From an uncultured Prevotella sp. (GTDB taxonomy: Bacteria > Bacteroidota > Bacteroidia > Bacteroidales > Bacteroidaceae), in assembly GCA_900553965.1 (NCBI GenBank), contig USFX01000191.1:1-5031 (forward strand): a stretch of DNA of 5,031 nt. The letters are read 5' to 3'. Numbering within the stretch: position 1 is the stretch's first letter; every line of letters starts with the position of its first letter. This document shows positions 1 through 4,908 of this stretch, piece after piece. A model generated the notes under the pieces. The model was not told where the DNA came from, did no database searches, and saw only the letters and a list, made by a program, of their open reading frames with translations. A program made the position numbers and the translations under genes.

Positions 1-110
1 CCCTGCCACCGCACCGTAGACAGGGAGACGCCACGGTGTGACGTCTCTACAAGCTCCTTCACGCAGCAGCGGAGACCGGTCTGCGCCTCAGCTGCACAAC
101 CGCAGCACAT
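1..110 (-). other. Possible start of a divergent unidentified gene
   Basis: On the minus strand an ATG at 110-108 opens a frame that stays open to the left edge (about 36 codons, beginning MCCGCAAEAQTGL and rich in Cys). The first 125 bases or so are GC-rich, like the coding DNA further right, and then change sharply to AT-rich promoter-like DNA, as expected next to a divergent gene. About 70% of its third positions are G or C, in line with the trp genes. Against it, I recognise no family, I see no Bacteroidetes-type promoter facing left, and a plus-strand frame is also open over 1-210. It could equally be non-coding. Confidence 0.15.
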
Positions 111-170
111 ACCGTTCGTAACGTTTCGACATGTTTTTCCGCTGAAATGTTACAAAAAAGCGCAGAAAAG

Positions 171-201
171 TTTGGTTTTTAAAATATATTGCGTATATTT
201 G
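171..201 (+). promoter_or_regulatory. Bacteroidetes-type sigma-70 promoter of the trp operon
   Basis: TTTG at 171-174 and TATATTTG at 194-201 match the Bacteroidetes housekeeping promoter elements (-33 TTTG and -7 TAnnTTTG), with a 19-bp spacer in the usual range. The surrounding DNA is AT-rich. Transcription would begin near 205-211, leaving a short 5' stretch before the Trp-rich leader ORF at 237. No other exact TAnnTTTG match at suitable spacing was noticed between here and trpB, so this probably drives the whole operon. Confidence 0.8.
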
Positions 202-236
202 CAGCCGTAAACGTAACAATATATAATAATAAGGGT

Positions 237-287
237 ATGAACTCAATGAACAATACATGGTGGTGGCGTAGCTCGGGATTGAAATAG
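237..287 (+). CDS. trpL: trp operon leader peptide
   Basis: This 16-codon ORF reads MNSMNNTWWWRSSGLK and ends in TAG at 285-287. Three consecutive Trp codons (258-266) are the hallmark of leader peptides that sense charged tRNA-Trp: when tryptophan is scarce the ribosome pauses on them. An internal ATG at 246 gives a 13-residue version, and AAGGG at 231-235 sits 10 nt before it, so 246 may be the real start. The ORF lies just downstream of the promoter and just upstream of a strong terminator, the expected place for a ribosome-controlled attenuator. The peptide itself probably has no function after synthesis. It is unlike the enterobacterial leader in sequence and is identified by position and Trp codons only. 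Confidence 0.85.
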   Translation: MNSMNNTWWWRSSGLK

Positions 288-310
288 TCGCGGGGCACGC
301 AGCCATGTAT
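253..310 (+). promoter_or_regulatory. Attenuator 1:2 hairpin containing the Trp codons
   Basis: ATACATGG (253-260) pairs perfectly with CCATGTAT (303-310), with T261-G302 adding a wobble pair. The stem can continue after a small internal loop with GCGT (266-269) to ACGC (297-300), and then with GCTC (271-274) to GGGC (293-296), including one wobble. The Trp codons lie in the 5' arm and the leader stop codon lies in the apical loop. A ribosome stalled on the Trp codons would melt this hairpin and free 297-304. The pairing was worked out by eye and no folding energy was computed. Confidence 0.65.
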
Positions 311-344
311 CACTTCCAATAGAAAGATAACAAGAAAGGCTCGT
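297..344 (+). promoter_or_regulatory. Attenuator antiterminator (2:3 pairing)
   Basis: ACGCAGCC (297-304) can pair with GGCTCGT (338-344), giving 7 bp with one bulged C at 300. The downstream partner is part of the 5' arm of the first terminator, so this fold and the terminator exclude each other. The upstream partner is part of the 3' arm of the leader hairpin, so it is free only when a ribosome sits on the Trp codons. A ribosome that reaches the leader stop at 285-287 would cover or crowd the upstream partner and favour termination. This is a model from complementarity alone. Confidence 0.55.
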
Positions 345-367
345 CGCAGACTGCGACGGGCCTTTTT
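335..367 (+). terminator. Attenuator terminator 1 (strong intrinsic terminator)
   Basis: A 14-bp stem forms between 335-348 and 352-365, with loop GAC at 349-351 and only one wobble pair (T341-G359). Its core is GC-rich, and the T-run at 363-367 completes an intrinsic terminator. It lies 47 bases after the leader stop and 116 bases before trpB, so it would stop operon transcription unless prevented. This is the switch element of the attenuator. The stem is long and nearly perfect, so termination should be efficient. Confidence 0.88.
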
Positions 368-399
368 AAATAAACGGGACTGGGAGCCCGGCAAAAGGC
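360..399 (+). promoter_or_regulatory. Candidate second antiterminator linking the two terminators
   Basis: GCCTTTT (360-366), the 3' arm of terminator 1, is perfectly complementary to AAAAGGC (393-399), the 5' arm of terminator 2. G358-C401 and C357-G402 could extend this helix past one mismatch. Between the partners, CGGG (375-378) and CCCG (387-390) can form a small stem that brings them together. If terminator 1 does not form, 360-366 is free and could capture 393-399 before 403-409 has been transcribed. This is an inference from base pairing only. Confidence 0.4.
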
Positions 400-410
400 A
401 CGGCCTTTTT
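393..410 (+). terminator. Second tandem intrinsic terminator of the leader
   Basis: AAAAGGC (393-399) pairs with GCCTTTT (403-409) around the loop ACG, giving a 7-bp stem whose 3' side is the T-run at 406-410. It is shorter and has more A-T pairs than the first terminator, so it is probably weaker. It lies 74 bases before trpB with no ORF in between, so it is either a backup for the first terminator or the second step of a two-step attenuator. Confidence 0.6.
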
Positions 411-483
411 AAATAAACAAGTAACGACAAGGGCATGAGCTCGGTAATGTCAAACAAAAGAACAAAAGAAGAAAACAAAAGAT

Positions 484-1698
484 ATGGAAAAGAAAAAGAC
501 ATTCCTTGTTGACGAAAGAGGATTCTACGGTGAATACGGCGGATCCTATATTCCGGAGATTCTCTACGGAACGGTGGAGAACCTGAAGCGCAGCTACCTC
601 CCGATATTGGAGTCGGAGGAGTTCCGCAGCGAATACATGCAGCTACTGCGCGACTACGTCGGACGTCCCTCGCCGCTGTACTATGCCCGCCGGATGAGCG
701 AGAAATACGGTTGCCGGCTGTACCTGAAGCGTGAGGACCTCAACCACACGGGTGCCCACAAGATCAACAACACCATCGGACAGATTCTTCTGGCCAAGAA
801 GATGGGCAAGCGCCGCATCATCGCCGAGACGGGAGCCGGCCAGCACGGCGTGGCCACGGCCACGGTCTGCGCCCTGATGGACATGCCATGCGTGGTCTAT
901 CAGGGAGCGCTTGACGTCGAACGCCAGCACACCAACGTGGAGCGGATGAAGATGCTGGGAGCCGAGGTGAGACCGGTGCGCACGGGAAACATGACGCTCA
1001 AGGACGCCACGAACGAAGCCATACGCGACTGGTGCTGCCATCCGCAGGACACCTTCTATATAATAGGGTCGACGGTCGGCCCTCATCCTTATCCCGACAT
1101 GGTAGCACGGCTGCAGAGCATCATCTCTGAGGAAATCAAGGCGCAGCTCACGGAGAAAATCGGCCGCGACTATCCCGACTATCTCATGGCCTGCGTCGGC
1201 GGCGGATCGAATGCCGCCGGAACGGTCTACCACTATATCGACGACGAGCGCGTCAACATCGTTCTCGCCGAGGCAGGAGGACAGGGCGCCGACACCGACC
1301 ACACGGCGGCCACGATACACCGCGGACGCCTCGGAATCCTCCACGGCTCGCGCACGCTGGTCATGCAGACTCCCGACGGCCAGATCATGGAGGCTGAGAG
1401 CATCTCGGCTGGTCTGGACTATCCGGGCATCGGCCCTATGCACGCCAACATGGCGGCGCAGCACCGGGCTACGGTCTACAGCATCAACGACGACGAGGCC
1501 GTGCGCGCCGCCTACGAGCTGACACGCATGGAGGGAATCATCCCCGCCCTTGAGAGTGCCCACGTCGTGGCCGCCCTCGCGAAGATGACGTTCCGCCCCG
1601 AAGACGTGGTCGTGCTGACCGTGAGCGGACGCGGCGACAAGGACGTCGAGACATATCTGGCTAACAAAGAAATGGCAGGAGAATATGGACAGTTCTAA
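484..1698 (+). CDS. trpB: Tryptophan synthase beta chain
   Basis: TrpB is the PLP enzyme that condenses indole with L-serine to give L-tryptophan, the last step of the pathway. It works in the cytoplasm in an alpha2-beta2 complex with TrpA, whose gene is not in this window. The 404 residues are full length for the family. The PLP lysine is K93 in HTGAHKINN (88-96), the catalytic glutamate is E115 in AETGAGQHG (114-122), and the phosphate-binding loop is GGGSNAAG (239-246). SAGLDYPGIGP (308-318), LESAH (356-360) and SGRGDKD (381-387) are also typical. It looks like the usual TrpA-dependent form. The start is supported by the family-like N-terminus (GFYGEYGGSYIPE) and an A-rich stretch just upstream instead of a Shine-Dalgarno site. 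Its 3' end overlaps trpE by 14 bp. It is the first enzyme gene after the attenuator. Confidence 0.97.
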   Translation: MEKKKTFLVDERGFYGEYGGSYIPEILYGTVENLKRSYLPILESEEFRSEYMQLLRDYVGRPSPLYYARRMSEKYGCRLYLKREDLNHTGAHKINNTIGQILLAKKMGKRRIIAETGAGQHGVATATVCALMDMPCVVYQGALDVERQHTNVERMKMLGAEVRPVRTGNMTLKDATNEAIRDWCCHPQDTFYIIGSTVGPHPYPDMVARLQSIISEEIKAQLTEKIGRDYPDYLMACVGGGSNAAGTVYHYIDDERVNIVLAEAGGQGADTDHTAATIHRGRLGILHGSRTLVMQTPDGQIMEAESISAGLDYPGIGPMHANMAAQHRATVYSINDDEAVRAAYELTRMEGIIPALESAHVVAALAKMTFRPEDVVVLTVSGRGDKDVETYLANKEMAGEYGQF

Positions 1699-3082
1699 AT
1701 TCACATACAAGACAGCGTCGCGCACCGTTCTTGCCGACCTCTACACTCCCGTCGGCGCATATATGCGTCTGCGCGACCTCTATCCGCAGAGCGCCCTGAT
1801 GGAGAGTTCCGACTATCACGATTCGAACAACAGCCATTCGTTCATCGGCATCTGCCCCATAGCGAGCGTGGCTATCAGCCACGGTGAGGCCGTCTGCAGC
1901 TATCCCGACGGAAGCCGCACGGTGCGCGCCGTCAGCGACAGCTACCGTGTCGACATGGCCATCAACGATTTTCTCGCCCGCTTCGACGTCATGGGCGACG
2001 ACGCCGGCGTCTGCGGACTCTACGGATATACGTCGTTCAACGCCGTGCGCTACTTCGAGCATATCGGTGTCAAGGACGCCACGGCCGAGAAGAACGACGC
2101 GCCGGACATGCTCTACATCCTCTACCGCGACGTCATCATGTTCGACCATTTCAACAACCGGCTGACCGTCGTCACGCTCGGAGACGCCGGCGAGATTGAC
2201 CATGTCCTGAAGGCGATGAACAAGGACAACATCCGGTCCTACGGCTTCCACCCCGTCGGCGAGACGACATCGCCGCTGACGGACGAGGAGCACAAGGCCA
2301 ACATACGCCGCGGCATCAGCCACTGTCTGCGGGGCGATGTCTTCCAGATTGTGCTCTCGCGCCGGTTCGTCCAGCGCTACGAGGGCGACGACTTCAAACT
2401 CTACCGTGCGCTGCGCTCGATCAATCCCTCGCCGTATCTGTTCTATTTCGATTTCGGCGGCTTCCGCATCTTCGGCTCGTCGCCGGAGACCCCCTGCCGC
2501 ATCGAAGGACGCCGCGCCTACATCGACCCCATCGCCGGAACGACACGCCGCACGGGCGACGCCGAGACCGACCGGCGCAATGCCGAGTACCTGCGCAACG
2601 ACCCGAAGGAGAACGCCGAGCACGTCATGCTCGTCGACCTGGCGCGCAACGACCTGAGCCGCAACTGCCACGGCGTGAAGGTTGACTTCTATAAGGACAT
2701 GCAATACTACTCCCACGTCATCCATCTCGTCTCCCGTGTCAGCGGCGAACTCGACGCCGCAGCCGACCCCGTGAAGGCGTTCATCGACACCTTTCCCGCC
2801 GGAACGCTCTCGGGAGCGCCCAAGGTGAGGGCCATGCAGCTCATCAGCGAATACGAGCCCCACTGCCGCGGTGCCTACGGAGGCTGTATCGGATTCATCG
2901 GGCTGAACGGCTCGCTCAATCAGGCCATCACCATCCGCACCTTCGTCTCCCGCAACGGCGAACTGTGGTTTCAGGCCGGAGGCGGCATCGTGGCCAAGAG
3001 CGACGAGGAATATGAGCTTCAGGAGGTCAACAACAAGCTCGGAGCGCTCCGCAAGGCGATAATGATGGCCGAGGATATGTAG
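1685..3082 (+). CDS. trpE: Anthranilate synthase component I
   Basis: TrpE converts chorismate to anthranilate, using ammonia delivered by the glutaminase subunit TrpG; this is the committed step of tryptophan synthesis. The 465-residue protein has the N-terminal regulatory domain and the C-terminal chorismate-binding domain. ALMESSDYHD (37-46) corresponds to the LLES motif that binds tryptophan in other TrpE proteins, so feedback inhibition is likely. Catalytic-domain motifs are SSPE (265-268), PIAGT (282-286), EHVMLVDLARNDLSR (312-326, with the conserved His 313), FPAGTLSGAPK (370-380), YGGCIGF (398-404) and QAGGGIVAKSDEEYE (430-444). The full set argues for TrpE rather than PabB, as does the adjacent trpG. 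The ATG lies inside the end of trpB (14-bp overlap) with AGGAG three bases before it, so the two genes are probably translationally coupled. Nothing essential appears to be missing. Confidence 0.96.
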   Translation: MDSSKFTYKTASRTVLADLYTPVGAYMRLRDLYPQSALMESSDYHDSNNSHSFIGICPIASVAISHGEAVCSYPDGSRTVRAVSDSYRVDMAINDFLARFDVMGDDAGVCGLYGYTSFNAVRYFEHIGVKDATAEKNDAPDMLYILYRDVIMFDHFNNRLTVVTLGDAGEIDHVLKAMNKDNIRSYGFHPVGETTSPLTDEEHKANIRRGISHCLRGDVFQIVLSRRFVQRYEGDDFKLYRALRSINPSPYLFYFDFGGFRIFGSSPETPCRIEGRRAYIDPIAGTTRRTGDAETDRRNAEYLRNDPKENAEHVMLVDLARNDLSRNCHGVKVDFYKDMQYYSHVIHLVSRVSGELDAAADPVKAFIDTFPAGTLSGAPKVRAMQLISEYEPHCRGAYGGCIGFIGLNGSLNQAITIRTFVSRNGELWFQAGGGIVAKSDEEYELQEVNNKLGALRKAIMMAEDM

Positions 3083-3181
3083 GGGAATTATTCCCTCATC
3101 CCTTCCATAAATGTCCATAAGTGTTTCCCATGGCTTCCATAAGAGCTTCCCATTACCTCCCATAAAAAAAGAAAAGAAGAA
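3083..3181 (+). repeat. trpE-trpG gap with CCATAA-type short repeats
   Basis: This gap holds six CCAT cores, starting at 3105, 3115, 3128, 3137, 3150 and 3160, mostly within TCCATAA or TCCCATAA. Part of it is a 22-bp tandem duplication: 3114-3135 and 3136-3157 match at 17 of 22 positions. A small hairpin (GGGAA, loop TTA, TTCCC; 3083-3095) follows the trpE stop directly but has no T-run, so it is not a normal terminator. The last bases before trpG are purine-rich and probably serve its translation start. No promoter was recognised, so trpG should be read from the operon transcript. Confidence 0.7.
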
Positions 3182-3781
3182 ATGAAAATAGTCATCATCG
3201 ACAACTACGATTCGTTCACATACAACCTGAGCCACCTCGTCAAGGAGCTTGGCGCCGACGTCACCGTGCTCCGCAACGACCGCTTCGAGCTCTCCGAGCT
3301 GGAACAGTTTGACAAGATTATCCTCAGTCCCGGGCCGGGAATACCGTCAGAAGCCGGTCTTCTCCTCGACGTAATCCGCACGTACGCCGGCCGAAAGCCG
3401 ATGCTCGGCGTCTGTCTCGGCCATCAGGCCATCGGCGAGGTGTTCGGCGCAAGGCTCGAAAACCTCAGCGACGTGTTCCACGGTGTGGCCACCGAAGGCA
3501 CGCAGTCGGGCCTCGACCCCATCTTCGCCGGACTGCCGCGGCGCATAACCATGGGCCGCTACCACTCGTGGGTGGTCAGCAAGGAGGCGTTCCCCGACTG
3601 TCTGGAGATTACGGCGGAAAGCGACGAGGGCCAGATAATGGCGCTCCGCCACCGCGACTACGACATCCACGGCATACAGTTCCATCCCGAAAGCGTGCTC
3701 ACGCCGGAGGGACGCACCATCGTCGGCAACTGGATGAACGGCGAAAACCGTCCCTCTCATAACGCCCCATCCCGCCCATAA
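3182..3781 (+). CDS. trpG: Anthranilate synthase component II (glutamine amidotransferase)
   Basis: TrpG hydrolyses glutamine and passes ammonia to TrpE. It is a stand-alone class I amidotransferase of 199 residues, not fused to TrpD as in enterobacteria. The N-terminus MKIVIIDNYDSFTYNL is characteristic. LSPGPG (48-53) gives the oxyanion region, GVCLGHQ (76-82) holds the nucleophile Cys78, and FHPES (167-171) holds His168 and Glu170 of the triad. MGRYHSW (124-130) is typical of the TrpG/PabA group. Because TrpG and PabA are alike, it might also serve folate synthesis, but its place between trpE and trpD favours tryptophan. The start is preceded by a purine-rich stretch. Oddity: the C-terminal tail after GNWM (NGENRPSHNAPSRP) runs into the CCCATAA repeat cluster, which also supplies the stop codon at 3779-3781. 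Confidence 0.96.
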   Translation: MKIVIIDNYDSFTYNLSHLVKELGADVTVLRNDRFELSELEQFDKIILSPGPGIPSEAGLLLDVIRTYAGRKPMLGVCLGHQAIGEVFGARLENLSDVFHGVATEGTQSGLDPIFAGLPRRITMGRYHSWVVSKEAFPDCLEITAESDEGQIMALRHRDYDIHGIQFHPESVLTPEGRTIVGNWMNGENRPSHNAPSRP

Positions 3782-3837
3782 AATCCCATAACCATCCGGA
3801 GTCTCCCATAAAGACTCCCATAACCATTCCCATTATG
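3755..3837 (+). repeat. TCCCATAA repeat cluster at the trpG-trpD junction
   Basis: Exact TCCCATAA copies lie at 3784-3791, 3804-3811 and 3816-3823. Variants are TCTCATAA (3755-3762), CCCCAT (3765-3770), GCCCATAA (3774-3781, carrying the trpG stop) and TTCCCATT (3827-3834, directly before the trpD ATG). GGAGTC (3798-3803) and GACTCC (3813-3818) can form a 6-bp stem that exposes one repeat copy in its loop. There is no T-run, so this is not a terminator. The motif is the same as in the trpE-trpG gap. Its function is unknown; it may be a simple repeat that spreads in intergenic DNA or a binding site in RNA or DNA. Confidence 0.7.
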
Positions 3838-4836
3838 AAAGAAATTCTCAACCGGATACTCAACCACGAGGAGCTGACCCGCGAAGAAACGAAGGCCATC
3901 CTCATCGGAATAACAAAAGAACAATATCCCGCCGAGCAGATAACGGCCCTGCTCACCGGCCTCCAGATGCGCGGCATCACGGTCGACGAGCTGCTCGGTT
4001 TCCGCGACGGCATACTCGAAACCGGTGTCCCCGTGCCCTTGGACTGCGACCGCTACATCGACGTTGTCGGCACGGGCGGCGACCGCAAGAACACGTTCAA
4101 CATCTCCACGACGGCCTGTTTCGTCATCGCCGGAGCGGGATATAAGGTCGCCAAACACGGCAACTACTCGGCCACGAGCATTAGCGGAGCGTCAAACGTC
4201 ATAGCGTCCCACGGTGTGAAGTTCACCGACGACGTCGACCGCCTCAACCGTTGCATCAACGAATGCGGCATCGTCTACCTCCATGCCCAGCTCTTCGCCC
4301 GCGCCATGAAGTTCGTCGGGTCCATCCGCAAGTCGCTCCAGTTCCCCACCTGCTTCAATCTGCTCGGCCCTATCGTCAATCCGTCGAAGCCCCAGTGTCA
4401 GCTGCTCGGCGTGGCGACGCTCGACCAGATGCGCCTTTACAGCAACGTCTATCAGAAGATCGGCATCGACTACGGTATCGTCAACAGCATCGACGGCTAC
4501 GACGAAATATCCCTCACGGGCGATTTCAAGGTCACAACCAACAGCTATGAGCGCATCTTCAAGCCTCAGGAGCTCGGTTTCGACATCGCCCGGCCGGAAG
4601 AACTGGTTGCCGGAGCAACCGAAGAGGAGGCCGCACGCATCTTCGACAGCGTGCTGGCCAACACCGCCCTGCCCGCCCAGAAGAACATCGTGCTGGCCAA
4701 TGCCGCCTTCGGCATACAGGTTCTGGAGCGCGGCAAGAAGGATATCGAGGAGTGTGTGGCCATCGCCCGCGAGTCAATCGACAGCGGCCGCGCCCTGAAG
4801 ACGTTCCGGAAGTTTGTCGAACTGAACTCTATCTGA
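3835..4836 (+). CDS. trpD: Anthranilate phosphoribosyltransferase
   Basis: TrpD transfers the phosphoribosyl group of PRPP to anthranilate, giving phosphoribosyl-anthranilate, the second step of the pathway. The 333 residues match stand-alone TrpD proteins. The helical N-terminal part (about 1-70) is followed by the PRPP-binding glycine motif GTGGD (79-83), then NTFNIST (86-92), KHGN (107-110) and FNLLGPIVNPSKP (174-186) for the anthranilate and PRPP sites, and GYDEIS (221-226), whose Asp-Glu pair normally binds magnesium. The sequence runs RKNTFN after GTGGD and ends the KHGN region with YSATSISGASNV, where most characterised enzymes have more Ser/Gly; this is probably a lineage trait. The ATG at 3835 follows a CCCATT repeat, with no purine-rich site, unlike trpB and trpG. 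trpG ends 53 bases upstream. Confidence 0.96.
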   Translation: MKEILNRILNHEELTREETKAILIGITKEQYPAEQITALLTGLQMRGITVDELLGFRDGILETGVPVPLDCDRYIDVVGTGGDRKNTFNISTTACFVIAGAGYKVAKHGNYSATSISGASNVIASHGVKFTDDVDRLNRCINECGIVYLHAQLFARAMKFVGSIRKSLQFPTCFNLLGPIVNPSKPQCQLLGVATLDQMRLYSNVYQKIGIDYGIVNSIDGYDEISLTGDFKVTTNSYERIFKPQELGFDIARPEELVAGATEEEAARIFDSVLANTALPAQKNIVLANAAFGIQVLERGKKDIEECVAIARESIDSGRALKTFRKFVELNSI

Positions 4837-4908
4837 CATGAAACAGACCGCAACGGATCTTAATTTATACTCTCTATTATACCAGACCAAACTCCCACTG
4901 ACATGAAA
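4833..4908 (+). repeat. 11-bp direct repeat bracketing the trpD-trpC gap
   Basis: CTGACATGAAA occurs at 4833-4843, covering the trpD stop, and again at 4898-4908, covering the trpC start. The copies are 65 bp apart. Both contain an ATG directly after TGAC. The pattern could come from an insertion or duplication between an original tight trpD-trpC junction and the present start. It may also be chance, as both copies include start-codon context. Confidence 0.5.
4838..4906 (+). CDS. Possible small coupling ORF between trpD and trpC
   Basis: A 22-codon ORF starts one base after the trpD stop (TGACATG) and ends in a TGA that overlaps the trpC start as ATGA (4903-4906). It begins MKQTATDLNLYSLL. 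I recognise no family. Its tight contacts at both ends would let ribosomes pass from trpD to trpC by reinitiation, so it may matter as a translated spacer rather than for its product. Its codons are poorer in G/C than those of the trp genes, which argues against a long-conserved protein. It could be accidental. Confidence 0.25.
   Translation: MKQTATDLNLYSLLYQTKLPLT

Larger units (their letters stand above)
359..418 (+). repeat. 17-bp direct repeat covering both terminator tails
   Basis: GGCCTTTTTAAATAAAC occurs at 402-418, and the same tail occurs at 359-375 as GGGCC followed by an identical T-run and AAATAAAC; the two differ by one base near the 5' end. The copies are 43 bp apart. Each supplies the 3' arm and T-run of one terminator hairpin. 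The likeness suggests that part of a terminator was duplicated, and it lets the first copy pair with the 5' arm of the second hairpin. Confidence 0.75.

Noticed and set aside
25..47. Hairpin GAGACG...CGTCTC near the left edge as a terminator of an upstream gene
   Set aside because: It has an internal mismatch and no T-run on either side, and the upstream gene is not visible, so it cannot be supported.
435..512. Short ORF from ATG 435 running over the trpB start
   Set aside because: 25 codons, mostly the A-rich pre-start region (Lys/Glu/Asn), out of frame with trpB and with no Trp codons; better explained as the untranslated translation-start region.
643..1725. Minus-strand open frame (360 codons) opposite trpB
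   Set aside because: Same cause: a composition-driven shadow of trpB with His/Val/Asp-rich sequence and no family resemblance.
3082..3096. Hairpin right after the trpE stop as a terminator
   Set aside because: The stem is only about 5-6 bp and is followed by CATCCCTTCC rather than a T-run. Operon continuity into trpG also argues against termination here.
3083..3181. TRAP-type binding array controlling trpG
   Set aside because: TRAP binds closely spaced GAG/UAG triplets. The repeats here are CCAUAA-like at about 11-base spacing, and no such triplet array is present.
1661..3235. Long minus-strand open frame (524 codons) opposite trpE
   Set aside because: It is the mirror of a GC-rich gene with strong third-position bias. 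Its translation is rich in Val, Ala, Asp and Gly, without recognisable domains, while trpE on the other strand has all family motifs.
3104..3834. CRISPR array
   Set aside because: The repeat units are 7-8 bases, degenerate, split by a whole gene and lack uniform spacers, so they do not resemble CRISPR repeats.
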